Origin: Brachynemurus nebulosus
Lineage: Eukaryota; Arthropoda; Insecta; Neuroptera; Myrmeleontidae
Direction: 5' to 3'
Length of the DNA: 64,000 nucleotides
Assembly: GCA_035578155.1 (NCBI GenBank)
Contig: JAPWDM010000014.1
Coordinates: forward strand, 6,374,001-6,438,000
The translations under genes were made by a program, and so were the position numbers. This document shows, piece after piece, positions 34,177-46,378 of this stretch (within the stretch, counting starts at the first letter, position 1; each line of letters opens with the position of its first letter). The notes below the pieces were generated by a model that was not told where the DNA came from, did not search any database, and saw nothing but the letters and a program-made list of their open reading frames with translations.

Positions 34177-36420
34177 CAGGGGTGGCCACTACCTTTACCT
34201 TTGGGAGCCGCAATCCCATAGAGCCGATTCGGAGCGAGCCCCCCCCCTTCTGAGATTGATGGTTCACACAATGAATACACGTTTTACATTTTTATGAAAC
34301 TAAATATATTTATGACAGGAATGAAAAATTTAATTGTAATATGTAAAAATAATTTTTTTTAGTTAGTACATGCATCATACCTAGGTACCTAAAATTTAAT
34401 TTTGAGATGTACTTTTTCTTGTGTTCATTCTGGCCGTGAGCTGTTTGAAATCTGGCTCATAACTGGTGAGCGCAGTTCGCGCGAGTTCAGTTAAGTGTTC
34501 ATCAGTTAGTTCAGATCGCTACTTGGATTTAATAAACTTCATTGTTGAATATAAAGACTCACAGGCGTAAGTAGCTCCAAAAATTGAAATCAGTCTCTTA
34601 GAAGATTCTTTTGCTAGTGGATATTTCTCTTCTAGAACATTTTTTCCAAAATTCAACAGTGGAACCGCTAACTTTTTTTCAGTCCTTTTAACGCTTCGTC
34701 TTCTTGCAGTTCAAGTATTTCTAACTCTACTGCTGCTACATCCTTTATTATTGGAGATGAAAGAGGGCAGCCATCACCTACAACATCAACAGCAAAAGGG
34801 TTGTCTAGGAAGGAAAAAGACGGTTTCAGTGGATCTGTCATTGAATTCGTCAGCAAGACCGGTCAATTTACATAAATAATCTTTTATTTCAATCTGGACG
34901 TCATCGTCAATATGGCTTTCAGAAGTTTTCTTTAAACATTTGAAATGAGCGAACGTTTTAGTCTCAAGATCTCTCTTAAAAAGCCTCAATTTGCTATGAA
35001 AGCTAAATACGCTCTGTGCTAAATCAGAAATAAGCTTTCCTCTACCTTGTAGTGACATGTTCAGCTGCTGCAAATGCTCAACAACATCTGTAAAAAAGCC
35101 TAAATCTAACAACCACTGTGAATCACTAAGTTCAGGGAAAGATTTTTCTTTTTCTTGCATAAATTGTTTAATGGGTTCAAGCAACTGAAAAAATCTGCCA
35201 AGAACATTGCTGACTGATAGCCATCTCACCAAGCAATACCAAGATACATCATCAGGAAGGTCGTCATTATCCAGCTCTTCTATGAAAGATTTAAATTGTC
35301 TGTGTGTTTTAGCACTTGAATGAATGTAGTTTACAATTTTAAGAACTACTTGCATAACTTGTGGGTACTGCAAATATTTTGCTGCAGATGTTCTCTGTGA
35401 ATTATACAATGTACAGGTACAAAAGGAGGATATGATTTGTCAGCATTTAAAAGCCCAATAAGTCCTTGTTTGTATCCTGTCATTGACGGTGCACCGTCGG
35501 TAGCAATGCTGACAATATTCTCGATAGGCACTGAGTTTTATTTATAATTTCATCCAAGGCTTCTTTAATGTCGCAACCACGAACAGTATCCTTCAATGCA
35601 ACTGGGTCTAAGAGCTCTTCCACGATTTCAAAGTCTTTCAGTACCTCACAAATATTACTAACTGTGGCTATTGGTAAAAACTGACATAACCATACCAACT
35701 GATTCTTTGGTAAAAACTGACATAATCATACTCTGACCATGTAATTTTTCCTTTAGTGATTTCACTTTGGTTTTTCTTAACTCAGAACCGATAGGAAATT
35801 TTGTTTTGAATTCACTGTCGTTAGTGTCATGGTGGCGTTTTAGGTTACTGGCCTTGAACTGAGACAACGTCATCTGACATAAAAGACACATTGGCTTTAC
35901 GTTTCTCTCTACAAACATGAATTCTTCCTCCTATTCCGTGTTAAAAGCTCGATGCTCCTCTCCATATTTACGCTTCCTGGACACCATCGTACAACCCACA
36001 ATTAATACGACTTTACTAGTTTTAACAACGCAACTGCACAGATAAAAACAAAAATAAGACAGCACCTAGTAGTTCTGTTACTGGCTTAATACTGACACAG
36101 GCAAAACAACAGCTCGGGCAAGAGAGAAAGACACCCCCTCACCTATCCATCGCTGGCGCTTCAAACGCTGTTTCAACTTTGAGAAACGAGTTAAAATGAC
36201 GATCTTTTTTATGTAGGTACATACTTTACTCAAAACTTATCGGAAAAATTTTTTTCCTTGTTGAAAAAGATCGTTATTTGATTTTTTTGTGCGAAATTTT
36301 AGATTTTTTTCTTATTTCAAATAAACCTATCAAAACAAATTTTCGAGATGCATTAAAGAGCCGCACAAGATCAACACGCGAGCCGCAAGCGGCTCGCGAG
36401 CCACGTCATGGCCACCCCTG
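34177..36420 (-). mobile_element. hAT element with intact ends, 2.24 kb
   Basis: Ends CAGGGGTGGCCA and TGGCCACCCCTG are perfect inverse repeats. The 8-bp duplication TACTATAC flanks both sides (34169-34176 and 36421-36428). Subterminal GAGCCGC motifs are clustered near both ends. It sits in the LINE 3' UTR and so postdates the LINE. The transposase is on the minus strand and broken. Confidence 0.95.
34396..35987 (-). pseudogene. hAT transposase, ZBED5/SCAND3-like, degraded
   Basis: It would encode a DNA-cutting transposase of the hAT group often annotated as SCAND3, ZBED5 or FAM200. From ATG at 35987 it reads MVSRKRKYGEEH, hits a TAG in place of a likely Trp codon, then has a BED-like finger (CLLC ... 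LKRHHDTND, last ligand changed). A ~29-nt tandem duplication near 35664-35735 repeats MSVFTKES. The part with the first catalytic Asp is deleted. The second-Asp region (ATDGAPSMTGYK) and the CIIHREHL motif remain. The C-terminal dimerisation domain survives near 34400-34640 (FGATYACESLYSTMKFIKSK) with another in-frame stop and frame shifts before it. Not functional. Confidence 0.88.
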
Positions 36421-36436
36421 TACTATACTATAATAT

Positions 36437-36453
36437 ACATATATATATATGTA

Positions 36454-36522
<69 letters not shown>

Positions 36523-36545
36523 ATATGTATGTATGTATGTATGTA
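36437..36545. repeat. (TG)n / (GTAT)n microsatellite
   Basis: Simple repeat in the LINE 3' UTR just past the hAT element. Its position suggests it belongs to the LINE or grew after insertion. Confidence 0.93.
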
Positions 36546-36710
36546 TACATACGCGCACGCGCAAAGTGATCACTAATCTGATACTGAGAGACCCATTGGG
36601 TGATCTATTAATGACAATCGCTTTGTTATTATTTATTATTGTATTCATCACTACAATGTATAACTTTTAAGTTGATCTTGTAAATAGTAAAAGACAAAAA
36701 AAAAAGCGCG

Positions 36711-37935
36711 AAATTCCTATATAAGCTTTATCTAATTATCTCCGTTGGTTCAGATTTCGATATCTTCAATTTTTGTCTTTATATGCTGCTCAAATGAATT
36801 TTTTTGATTTTCCGGGAAACTATAGGCGTTTTAAAGATTTTAACAGCAGTTATGATGAGCGCGAAAATAGCGCGAAATTCCTATATAAGTTTTATCGAAT
36901 TATCGCCGTTGGTTCAGATTTCGATATTTACAATTTTTGTCTTTATATGCTGCTCAAATGAATTTTTTTGATTTTCCTGGAAACTATAGGCGTTGGAAAG
37001 ATCTTAATAGCAGTTATGTCGAGCGCGAAAATAGTGCGAAATTCTTATATAAGTTTTATCTAATTATCGCCTTTGGTTTAGATTTCGATATTTTCAATCT
37101 TTGTCTTTATATCCTGCCCAAATGAATTTTTTTGATTTTCAGGGAAACTATAAGCGCCGGAAAGATTTTAATAACAGTTATGATGAGCGCGAAAATAGCG
37201 CAAAATTTCTATATAAGCTTTATCTAATTACCGCCGTTGGTTCAGATTTAGCTATTTTCAATTTTTGTCTTTACATGCTGCTCAAATTAATTTTTTTGAT
37301 TTTTCGGGAAACTATAGGCGTTGGAAAGATTTTAATGACAGTTATGATGAGCGCGAAAATAGCGCGAAATTCCCATAGAAGGTTTATCTAATTACCGCCG
37401 TTGGTTCAGATTTAGATATTTTCAATTTTTGTCTTTATATGCTGCTCAAATGAATTTTTTTGATTTTCCGGGAAACTAAACCCGCCGGAAAGATTTTAAT
37501 AGCAGTTATGATGAGCGCGAAAATACCGCGAAATTCCTATATTAGCTTTATCTAATTACCGCAGTTGGTTCAGATTTAGAAATTTTCAATTTTTGTCTTT
37601 ATATGCTGCTCAAATGAATTTTTTTTATTTTCTGGGAAACTATAGGCGTTGGAAAGATTTTAATAGCAGTTATGATGAGCGCGAAATTCCTATATAAGTT
37701 TTATCTAATTATCGCCGTTGGTTCAGATTTGGATATTTTCAATTTTTGTCTATATATGCTGCTCAAATAAATTTTTTTGATTTTCCGGGAAGCTATAGGC
37801 GCTCGAAAGATTTTAATAGCAGTTATGATGAGCGCGAAAATAGCGCGAAATTCCTATATAAGTTTTATCTAATTATCCCCGTTGGTTCAGATTTAGATTT
37901 TTTCCATTTATGTCATTATATGCTGCTCAAATGAA
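36711..37935 (+). repeat. 164-bp satellite, forward block (~7.5 units)
   Basis: Tandem units of about 164 bp. Landmarks per unit are GCGCGAAATTCCTATATAAG, TTATCTAATTATCGCCGTTG, GTTCAGATTTCGATATTTTC, TTGTCTTTATATGCTGCTC, and GAAACTATAGGCG. Some units lack ~15 bp around the GCGCGAAAATA duplication. It starts immediately after the LINE poly(A). Each unit has a 62-codon open frame in this orientation (from SLYAAQMNFFDFPGNYRR to FNFCLYMLLK). Because 164 is not a multiple of three, the frame rotates and each run ends in the next unit at AAATGA. Confidence 0.95.
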
Positions 37936-37944
37936 TTTTAGATA

Positions 37945-40900
37945 AAACTAGAATGATAATTAGATAAAACTTATATAGGAATTTCATGCTATTTTCGCGC
38001 TCATCACAACTGCTATTAAAATCTTTCCAGCGCCTATTGTTTCCCGGAAAATCAAAAAAATTCATTTGAGCAGCATATAAAGACAAAAATTGAAAATATC
38101 GAAATCTGAACCAACGGCGATAATTAGATAAAACTTATATGGGAATTTCACGCTATTTTCGCGCTCATCATAACTGCTATTAAAATCTTTCCTGCGCCTA
38201 TAGTTTCCCGGAAAATCAAAAAAATTCCTTTGAGTAGCATATAAAAACAAAAATTGAAAATATCGAAAACTGAACCAACGGCGATAATTAGATAAAGCTT
38301 ATATAGGAATTTCGCGCTTTTTTCGCGCTCATCATAACTGCTATTAAAATCTTTCCGGCGTCTATAGTTTCCTGGAAAATCAAAAAAATTCATTTTAGCA
38401 GCATATAAAGACAAAAATTGAAAATATCGAAATCTAAACAAACTCCGATAATTAGATAAAACTTATATACGAAATTCGCGCCATTTCCGCGCTCATCATA
38501 ACTGCTATTAAAATCTTTCCGGCGCCTATAGTTTCCCGGAAAATCAAAAAAATTCATTTGAGTAGCATATATAGACAAAAATTAAAAAAATGTCAATCTG
38601 AACCAACGGCGGTAATTAGATAAAGCTTACATAGGAATTTCGCGCTCATCATAACTGCTATTAAAATCTTTCCGGCGCCTATAGTTTCTCGGAAAATCAA
38701 AAAAATTCATTTGAGCAGCATATAAATACAAAAATTGAAAATATCTAAATCTGAACCAACGGCGGTAATTAGATAAAACTTATATAGGTATTCCGCGCTC
38801 ATCATAACTGCTATTAAAATCTTTCCAACGCCTATAGTTTCCCAGAAAATAAAAAAAATTCATTTGAGCAGCATATAAAGACAAAAATTGAAAATTTCTA
38901 AATCTGAACCAACTGCGGTAATTAGATAAAGCTTATATAGGAATTTCGCGCTATTTTCGCGCTCATCATAACTGCTATTAAAGTCTTTCCAACGCCTATA
39001 GTTTCCCGGAAAATCAAAAAAAAAAAAATTTGAGCAGTATATAAAGACAAAAATTGAAAATATCGAAATCTGAACCAACGGAGACAATTAGATAAAACTT
39101 ATATAGGAATTTCGCGCTATTTTCGCGCTCATCATAACTGCTATTAAAATCTTTCCGGCGCCTATAGTTACCCAGAAAAACCAAAAAAATTCATTTGAGC
39201 AACATATAAAGACAAAAATTGAAAATATCGAAATCTGAACCAATGGCGATAATTAGACAAAACTTATATTGGAATTTCGCACTATTTTCGCGCTCATCAT
39301 AACTGCTATTAAAATCTTTCCAGCGCCTATAGTTTCCCGGAAAATCAAAAAAATTCATTTGAGCAGAATATAAAGACAAAAATTGAAAATATCGAAATCT
39401 GAACCAACGGAGACAATTAGATAAAACTTATATAGGAATTTCGCGCTATTTTCGCGCTCATCATAACTGCTATTAAAATCTTTCCAGCGCCTATAGTTTC
39501 CTGGAAAATCAAAAAAATTAATTTGAGCAGAATATAAAGACAAAAATTGTTAATATCGAAATCTGAACCAACGGGTATAATTAGATAAAACTTATATAGG
39601 AATTTCGCGTTATTTTCGCGCTCGTCATAACTGCTATTAAAGTCTTTCCAATGCCTATAGTTTCCCGGAAAATAAAAAATTCATTTGAGCAGCATATAAA
39701 GACAAAAATTGAAAATATCTAAATCTGAACCAACGGCGGTAATTAGATAAAGCTTATATGGGAATTTCGCGCTATTTTTGCGCTCATATTAACTGCTATT
39801 AAAATCTTTCCGGCGCCTATAGTTTCCCGAAAAATCAAAAAAATTCATTTGAGCAGCATATAAAGAAAAAAATTGAAAATATCGAAATCTGAACCAACGT
39901 CGATAATTACATAAAACTTATATAGGAATTTCGCGCTACTTTTGCGCTCATCATAACTGCTATTAAAATCTCTCCAACGCCTATACTTTCCCGGACAATC
40001 AAAAAAATTCATTTGAGCAGCATATAAAGACAAAAATTGAAAATATCTAAATATGAACCAACGGCGGTAATTAGATAAAGCTTATATAGGAATTTTGCGC
40101 TATATTCGCGCTCATCATAACAGCTATTAAAATCTTTCCATCGGCTATAGTTTCCCGGAAAATCAGAAAAATTCATTTGAGCAGCATATAAAGACGAAAA
40201 TTGAAAATATCTAAATCTGAACCAACGGCGGTAATTATATAGAGCTTATATAGGAATTTCGCGCTATTTTTGCGCTCATCATAACTGCAATTAAAATTTT
40301 TCCGGCGCCTATAGTTTCCGGAAAATCAAAAAAATTCATTTGAGTAGCATATAAAGACAAAAATTGAAAATATCTAAATCTGAACCAACGGCGGTAATTA
40401 GATAAGGCTTATATACTAATTTCGCGCTATTTTCGCGCTCATCATAACTGCTATTAAAATCTTTCCAGCGCCTATAGTTTCCCGGAAAATCAAAAAAATT
40501 GCTTTGAGCAGCATATAAAAATAAAAATTGAAAATATCGAAATCTGAACCAACGGCCATAATTAGATAAAACTTATATGGGAATTTCGCACTATTTTCGC
40601 GCTCATTATAACTGCTATTAAAATCTTTCTAACGCCTATAGTTTCCCGGAAAATCAAAAAAATTCATTTGAGCAGCAAATAAAGACAAAAATTGGAAATA
40701 TCGAAATCTGAACCAACGGCGGTAATTAGATAAAGCTTATATAGGAATTTCGCGCTACTTTCGCGCTCATCATAACTGCTATTAAAATCTTTCCGGCGCC
40801 CATAGTTTCCCGGAAAATCAAAAAAATTCATTTGAGCTGCATATAAAGACAAAAATTGAAAATATCGAAATCTAAACCAGCTCCGATAATTAGATAAAAC

Positions 40901-41063
40901 TTATATAGGAATTTCGCGCTATTTTACGCGCTCATCATAACTGTTATTAAAATCTTTCCAACACCTATAGTTTCCCGGAAAATCAAAAAAATTCATTTGA
41001 GTAGCATATATAGACAAAAATTGAAAATATCGAAATCTTATATAGGAATTTCGTGCTATTTTG
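37945..41063 (-). repeat. 164-bp satellite, inverted block (~19 units)
   Basis: The same unit in reverse orientation, with TTGAGCAGCATATAAAGAC landmarks spaced about 150-168 bp from about 38067 to 40997. The switch lies at about 37936-37945 (AGATAAAACTAGAATGATAA), so the array is head-to-head. Most units retain the 62-codon open frame on the minus strand, with substitutions. The right edge fades at about 41040-41080. Confidence 0.95.
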
Positions 41064-41344
41064 ATTTTCGCGCGCCTAATTGAAATTAATATTAATTAGA
41101 TATCTACTTTTAGTAAATGAATATATTGTATAAGATTTAATATACATAGATACGTTTTTTGAAAAATACAATTATTTTATATTACCAAAATAATTAAAAT
41201 TATCCTTTTTTTGTCGAATTTGTAATTTTACTTGTTACAACACATGAGTGACGTTGTGTCTTGATTGATTTTGATATCTTTTCGAAACTTTTAAGAGTTA
41301 ACGCTTTGTTCTAAAAAAACTAATATGCTCCACTGGTTCAAGCG

Positions 41345-41346
<2 letters not shown>

Positions 41347-41436
<90 letters not shown>
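41347..41436. repeat. (TA)n microsatellite
   Basis: Pure TA dinucleotide tract of about 90 bp just beyond the satellite. Confidence 0.95.
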
Positions 41437-41441
<5 letters not shown>

Positions 41442-41622
41442 TAGATTTAAGTTTGTAGTTTTAATATTTCAAAAACTTCCAAGTAAGGAACCTATATCGC
41501 TCTAAGGAACCTCTTAGTTTAGGAACCTAATCGCTCTTGAATAGGAATCAAATCGCTACCATTCTCTGTGAACCTCGTATATCAAAAACTACATGTTTTA
41601 ACACACACAAAAAGCATTAAAC

Positions 41623-42614
<992 letters not shown>

Positions 42615-43290
42615 AAATAATAAACAAATACTTTACTTTGCAAAATACCACTTTAATTTTTGGAACTGTAACAATATTGTTTCGAACCGTTAGTTCATTT
42701 TCAAACAGAATAAAAATTACATTCGATACATGCCTTATATAGTAATTTTGTCTACCTATACTATATAAAGGGGGAGTAGTATGTGACGTGGAAGTAGAAG
42801 CGGCGAGGGTAGTGGAAGAACCCGAAAAACATGATTACATTATATGTGACAAAAGGCAAACAAACACGTGACGAAAGATTGAAATTGACAAAAAGACAAT
42901 ATTATAAGAAATTCGACTCTACTATTGCTAGGCATTTAATTGACACTGGACACACACCAGAACGGGAAATTACCGTGTTACACGAGGCAAGCAAAGGATA
43001 CAAGTTAACTATCCTAGCAGCAATATAAATAAATAAACATAACTCCAATCACCTTTTAAATGACTACACCGATATTTACAGTTCAACTTTATTTTCAATA
43101 TTATAATTTATAGTATGTAGTCATGTATCGATTGTAATTTTTATTCTGTTTGAAAATGAACTAATGGTTCGAAACAATATTGTCACAGTTTCAAAAATAA
43201 AAATGGTATTTTGCAAAGTAAAGTATTTGTTTATTATTTACAAATATGGAATACTATAAAGTAACGCTCAAATCTATTAAAATTACCTAA
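42615..43290 (+). mobile_element. Penelope-like element fragment bounded by inverted tails
   Basis: A minus-strand tail (42615-42740) and a plus-strand tail (43128-43290) bracket a short body. The body begins with an inverted piece of 3' UTR (matching the reverse complement of about 11000-11110) and runs into a GIY-YIG C-terminal fragment. The two tails share TTCGAAAC, GTTTGAAAATGAA and TTTGCAAAGTAAAGTATTTG in opposite orientation. Confidence 0.75.
42903..43105 (+). pseudogene. GIY-YIG endonuclease C-terminal fragment
   Basis: Reads KKFDSTIARHLIDTGHTPER, then EITVLHEASKGYKLTIL, an in-frame TAA where the other copy has GAA, and HNSNHLLNDYTDIYSSTLF. It matches the C-terminal half of the nuclease at 10.3-11.0 kb but lacks the GIY and YIG motifs. 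It is uninterrupted where that copy carries a hAT element, so it serves as the empty-site reference. Confidence 0.82.
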
Positions 43291-44455
43291 ATTTTAGTAG
43301 TTTTGTAGACATAAAAATACGGTTTTTAAAAAAAGTGCCTAGTAAATTGCATAAAGTGAACAAGATGCAAGAGAAGATAAGAAATTTAAACATTAGTTAT
43401 AATAATTTAGTTTAATAAAAATTTTTGATTTGTGCGATTTTTTTTATGAGGGCGTTATCCACCGCTTAAAAAAAGGTTCAGCTGTACACTGTCAAGTAGA
43501 ATTGCCCTCGCTGTAGAAGTTTTCATTTTATAAAATTGAATTTTTTTTTTTTTTTTTTGAAATCCTGAATAACGACTTAACGTTATTTTTGAGAATATGT
43601 TATTGATGTTGATATTTATTGTTTAACTAGTATTCTTAGAAGATATTTCTTCGTCATTAAGTACCTATCTTATTTTTTGAATGTATTTGTCACGTAATAA
43701 ACTACGATATCTGTACAAGAGTGAGCAAATTCGATTGACAAGTCTTATTACTCTTCCTTAAACATCAAATATACATACATATATTTTAATAAAATATAAT
43801 TGAACTTTACTATACATATATATCTATGTAGAGCTAGAACCTCGATATCTGGCTTACGTTACATATTGCGCATTGTTATATATATACACATAATGCACTG
43901 GTTGTTATTATGACGCCATATTGGCTGAATGAACCAACTATTATTGTATGTATATTATGCATTGTACATTGCATTGAATATTATGTAATATATTATTGTG
44001 TTTATTTAATACACAATACAAACTGTATGTACCGGCATGTTTACCAGTTATTACTTAATAATTTATACAAGTGGATTGTTAGTGTATTTTTCGAATCATA
44101 CTTAGAGAATAACACTACCGGAAATGTTTCTTAAAAATTTGTAAAACATTTTTAAAATATTCTACATATGTCATAAAATATATGTGATCGTTATTCTTAC
44201 GTAAATAATTTTAGTTTCCATAAGGAAATGAATATCAACCATTATTTGATCAATTCACCGATTGCATGTTGGTTAGGTGACGTCAAATGTGCCGTATATC
44301 TACAAATGGTTAATATGCTTGGTCAGCAGTAAATTATGTATACGTAATTCGATTAATGTAAATTTAGGACCGGTTTCGTGGTTAATTTTTAGGTCTGTAA
44401 AATTAATTACAGTAAATTATGTTACTGTAACAACCTGTAACAACAACAACAGATG
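43291..44455. other. AT-rich stretch without recognisable gene
   Basis: Poly-T near 43545 and short accidental frames only. Confidence 0.5.
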
Positions 44456-44459
44456 ATAA

Positions 44460-45088
44460 AGGGTAACTTCAAAAATGTAAACTTTACCGCATCGATGCAG
44501 CATCATGACTTTTCTGATGCGTCTAATACTACATGATGCGCTGCTGATGCTCTCTTGAAATTTGATGCACATTAGATGTTTTAGAACGGGATATTGGCAT
44601 CATTTAGCCTCTGATTTGGCCATAGATAAGACAGATAATGTAGCATGATAGACTATAGATAATATAGCAATATAGTCTTTGTATGGGTATATTATCTTTG
44701 AATTTCAACTTGAACTTACTTGAAATAGAAAATATTGAAATTATTTGAATAAAACATATTACATATCTATTTTGCGTGCAAGATGTATTCAAATAGTTTA
44801 AACAATTTTAATCAAAAGTAAATAAATACACTCATCTTTTTCAACAATTTGTTTTTCGGAATTATTCCTGTTGGTGTTAATACCTATATGTAATATGGCA
44901 AGTAGTTATGATTCTACATTATACACATTGTATGCATCTTGGACACGCACAACCAAATTTCTTGATGCATTGTTTTGATGCATCAAATGCAAAAATGAAC
45001 TTTTGATTTTTCGTTGTGATGCGTCTGATGCGCTTTTGAACATTTGACTCTGCCTCATGCAAGCAGTGATGAATTTTTGAAGTTAGCC
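44460..45088. mobile_element. GATGC-rich element with short TIRs (candidate)
   Basis: Short inverted ends GGGTAACTTCAAAAAT and ATTTTTGAAGTTAGCC bracket ~630 bp. Both end regions are crowded with GATGC/GCATC motifs (about 44488-44580 and 44930-45065), as expected of transposase-binding repeats. No ORF and no clear target duplication are present. Confidence 0.55.
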
Positions 45089-45178
45089 AAACTTTACGTT
45101 AAATTGGCCTTTTATGTTATAAAAGATATTATAAGAAAACGTTCACTTTAAGTCTTTGTACGAATTTACCATTCTAGG

Positions 45179-45593
45179 TAGGGATGTTATGGATATAAAA
45201 TTTCGGATTCGGATACGGGTAACGGATATTTAGAAATATTTTCTTCGGTTTCGGTTTCGGTTACGGATATGTAATAATGTCGGAGAATATTGCGGATAGG
45301 GTTACGGTTACGGATAATTGCTTTTAGTGAAAATTTTAATTAGTAAAAAGGTGGAAATTTTACTCTAAAAGTGAACGTCAAACAGAAACATGTATCAACG
45401 GAAATCTATCAAAAAAAGACATGCAGCAAAAACTTGCTTCGATTTAAACTCAGTTTTCCAACGGCAGTTGTCTGTTACTATCCGAAACAAATCCGAAACT
45501 TTCATTTTCGGATACAATTTCGGTTTCGGATATTTAATTATTTCGGATATCCGGTAGTTTCGGTTACGGTTACGGATATCTATAACATCCCTA
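45179..45593. mobile_element. hAT-type non-autonomous element, TTCGG-rich
   Basis: Ends TAGGGATGTTATGGATAT and ATATCTATAACATCCCTA are inverse. The flanking 8 bp ATTCTAGG is duplicated (45171-45178, 45594-45601). Both end regions are filled with GGTTACGGATA and TTCGGTTTCGG motifs in opposite orientations. At 415 bp it has no transposase. Confidence 0.88.
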
Positions 45594-45674
45594 ATTCTAG
45601 GTGAAAAAAGTCTAACAAATTATTAGTTAAAATATTAGTTTGATGAGTGAATCTAGGAATGAGTAATTTACAGG

Positions 45675-46340
45675 ACCAAAACCAAGATCCTATTGGCGAT
45701 GATAAAATTTCCCTGGTGAGCGTTTGTAGAACTAATATATGACATACGATTAATATTATTTCATTGCTTTATAAAAATTTTGTGATGATTTCTTTGTTGA
45801 ACATTTATGAAATCGTAAAAAATACTACGAGACCTTCGCGAGTGTTAACAATATTTTAAAAATGGAATGTTAATGTGTGTTGCTGTTAAAAAATGAAATA
45901 TTTCAATAACATAAAATATGTGGGTTTAGCCGCACAAATTTTTGGAGTATTAAGGTATCCACATAAAGTGGAATGTAATGTTAACACCTCAAAATGTTCT
46001 GAACAAACCACGCATAAATACTGATGGAGCTTTCATTTTAAGAATAGCTTCCCAATGTTTTTTAAGTTTGACACTGGTAGGAAAATGATGAAAACTCAGT
46101 TCTTCCCATTTGTAGTTCCCACACTGTGGAACACAGCAGTAAGTACTCTCTTTTCTGTTGTGTTTAAATGGCGACTGTTCACCTCAACACTTTAAATCAC
46201 GTAATCATACGCACAATTTTCGTGAAAATTTTATTAAATTGCTATTAGAAAATTCAACTGTATAAAAATGATCTGTCATATGTTGGTTCCGCGACTTGTC
46301 GCTAGGGAATCTTATCATCGCCAATACGTTTTGGTTTTAA
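45675..46340. mobile_element. TIR element with TATTGGCGATGATAA ends
   Basis: The left block CCAAAACCAAGATCC, TATTGGCGATGATAAAATTT, CCCT pairs with the right block AGGGAATC, TTATCATCGCCAATACG, TTTTGGTTTTA. The spacing is about 665 bp. There is no ORF. Target duplication and superfamily were not determined. Confidence 0.6.
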
Positions 46341-46378
46341 TCTTTTGAGAAAGGGGTGGGGTGGCTACAAGCAGCTAA

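Larger units (their letters stand above)
30213..36710 (+). mobile_element. Jockey-type LINE, interrupted by a hAT element
   Basis: A non-LTR retrotransposon with a short leader, a gag-like ORF1, an EEP endonuclease/RT ORF2, a 3' UTR and a terminal poly(A) at about 36696-36706. The 3' UTR is split by a hAT element (34177-36420) and carries a (TG)n/(GTAT)n tract. The left boundary is unusual: 30213-30275 is poly-T followed by the reverse complement of this element's own last ~52 bp (one mismatch). The poly(A) directly abuts the 164-bp satellite. ORF2 deletions make the copy inactive. Confidence 0.85.

Noticed and set aside
36406..36670. Cys/Val/Tyr- and Thr/His-rich ORFs
   Set aside because: They are translations of a (TG)n/(GTAT)n microsatellite.
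36773..40852. A family of 62-residue 'proteins' repeated along 36.7-40.9 kb
   Set aside because: They are the open frame of a 164-bp satellite unit read mostly from a TTG rather than ATG. Unit length is not a multiple of three and no promoter or domain is seen, so I list the satellite instead of genes.
36711..41063. CRISPR-like array
   Set aside because: Units are contiguous tandem copies without unique spacers and lie in eukaryotic transposon-rich DNA, so this is a satellite.
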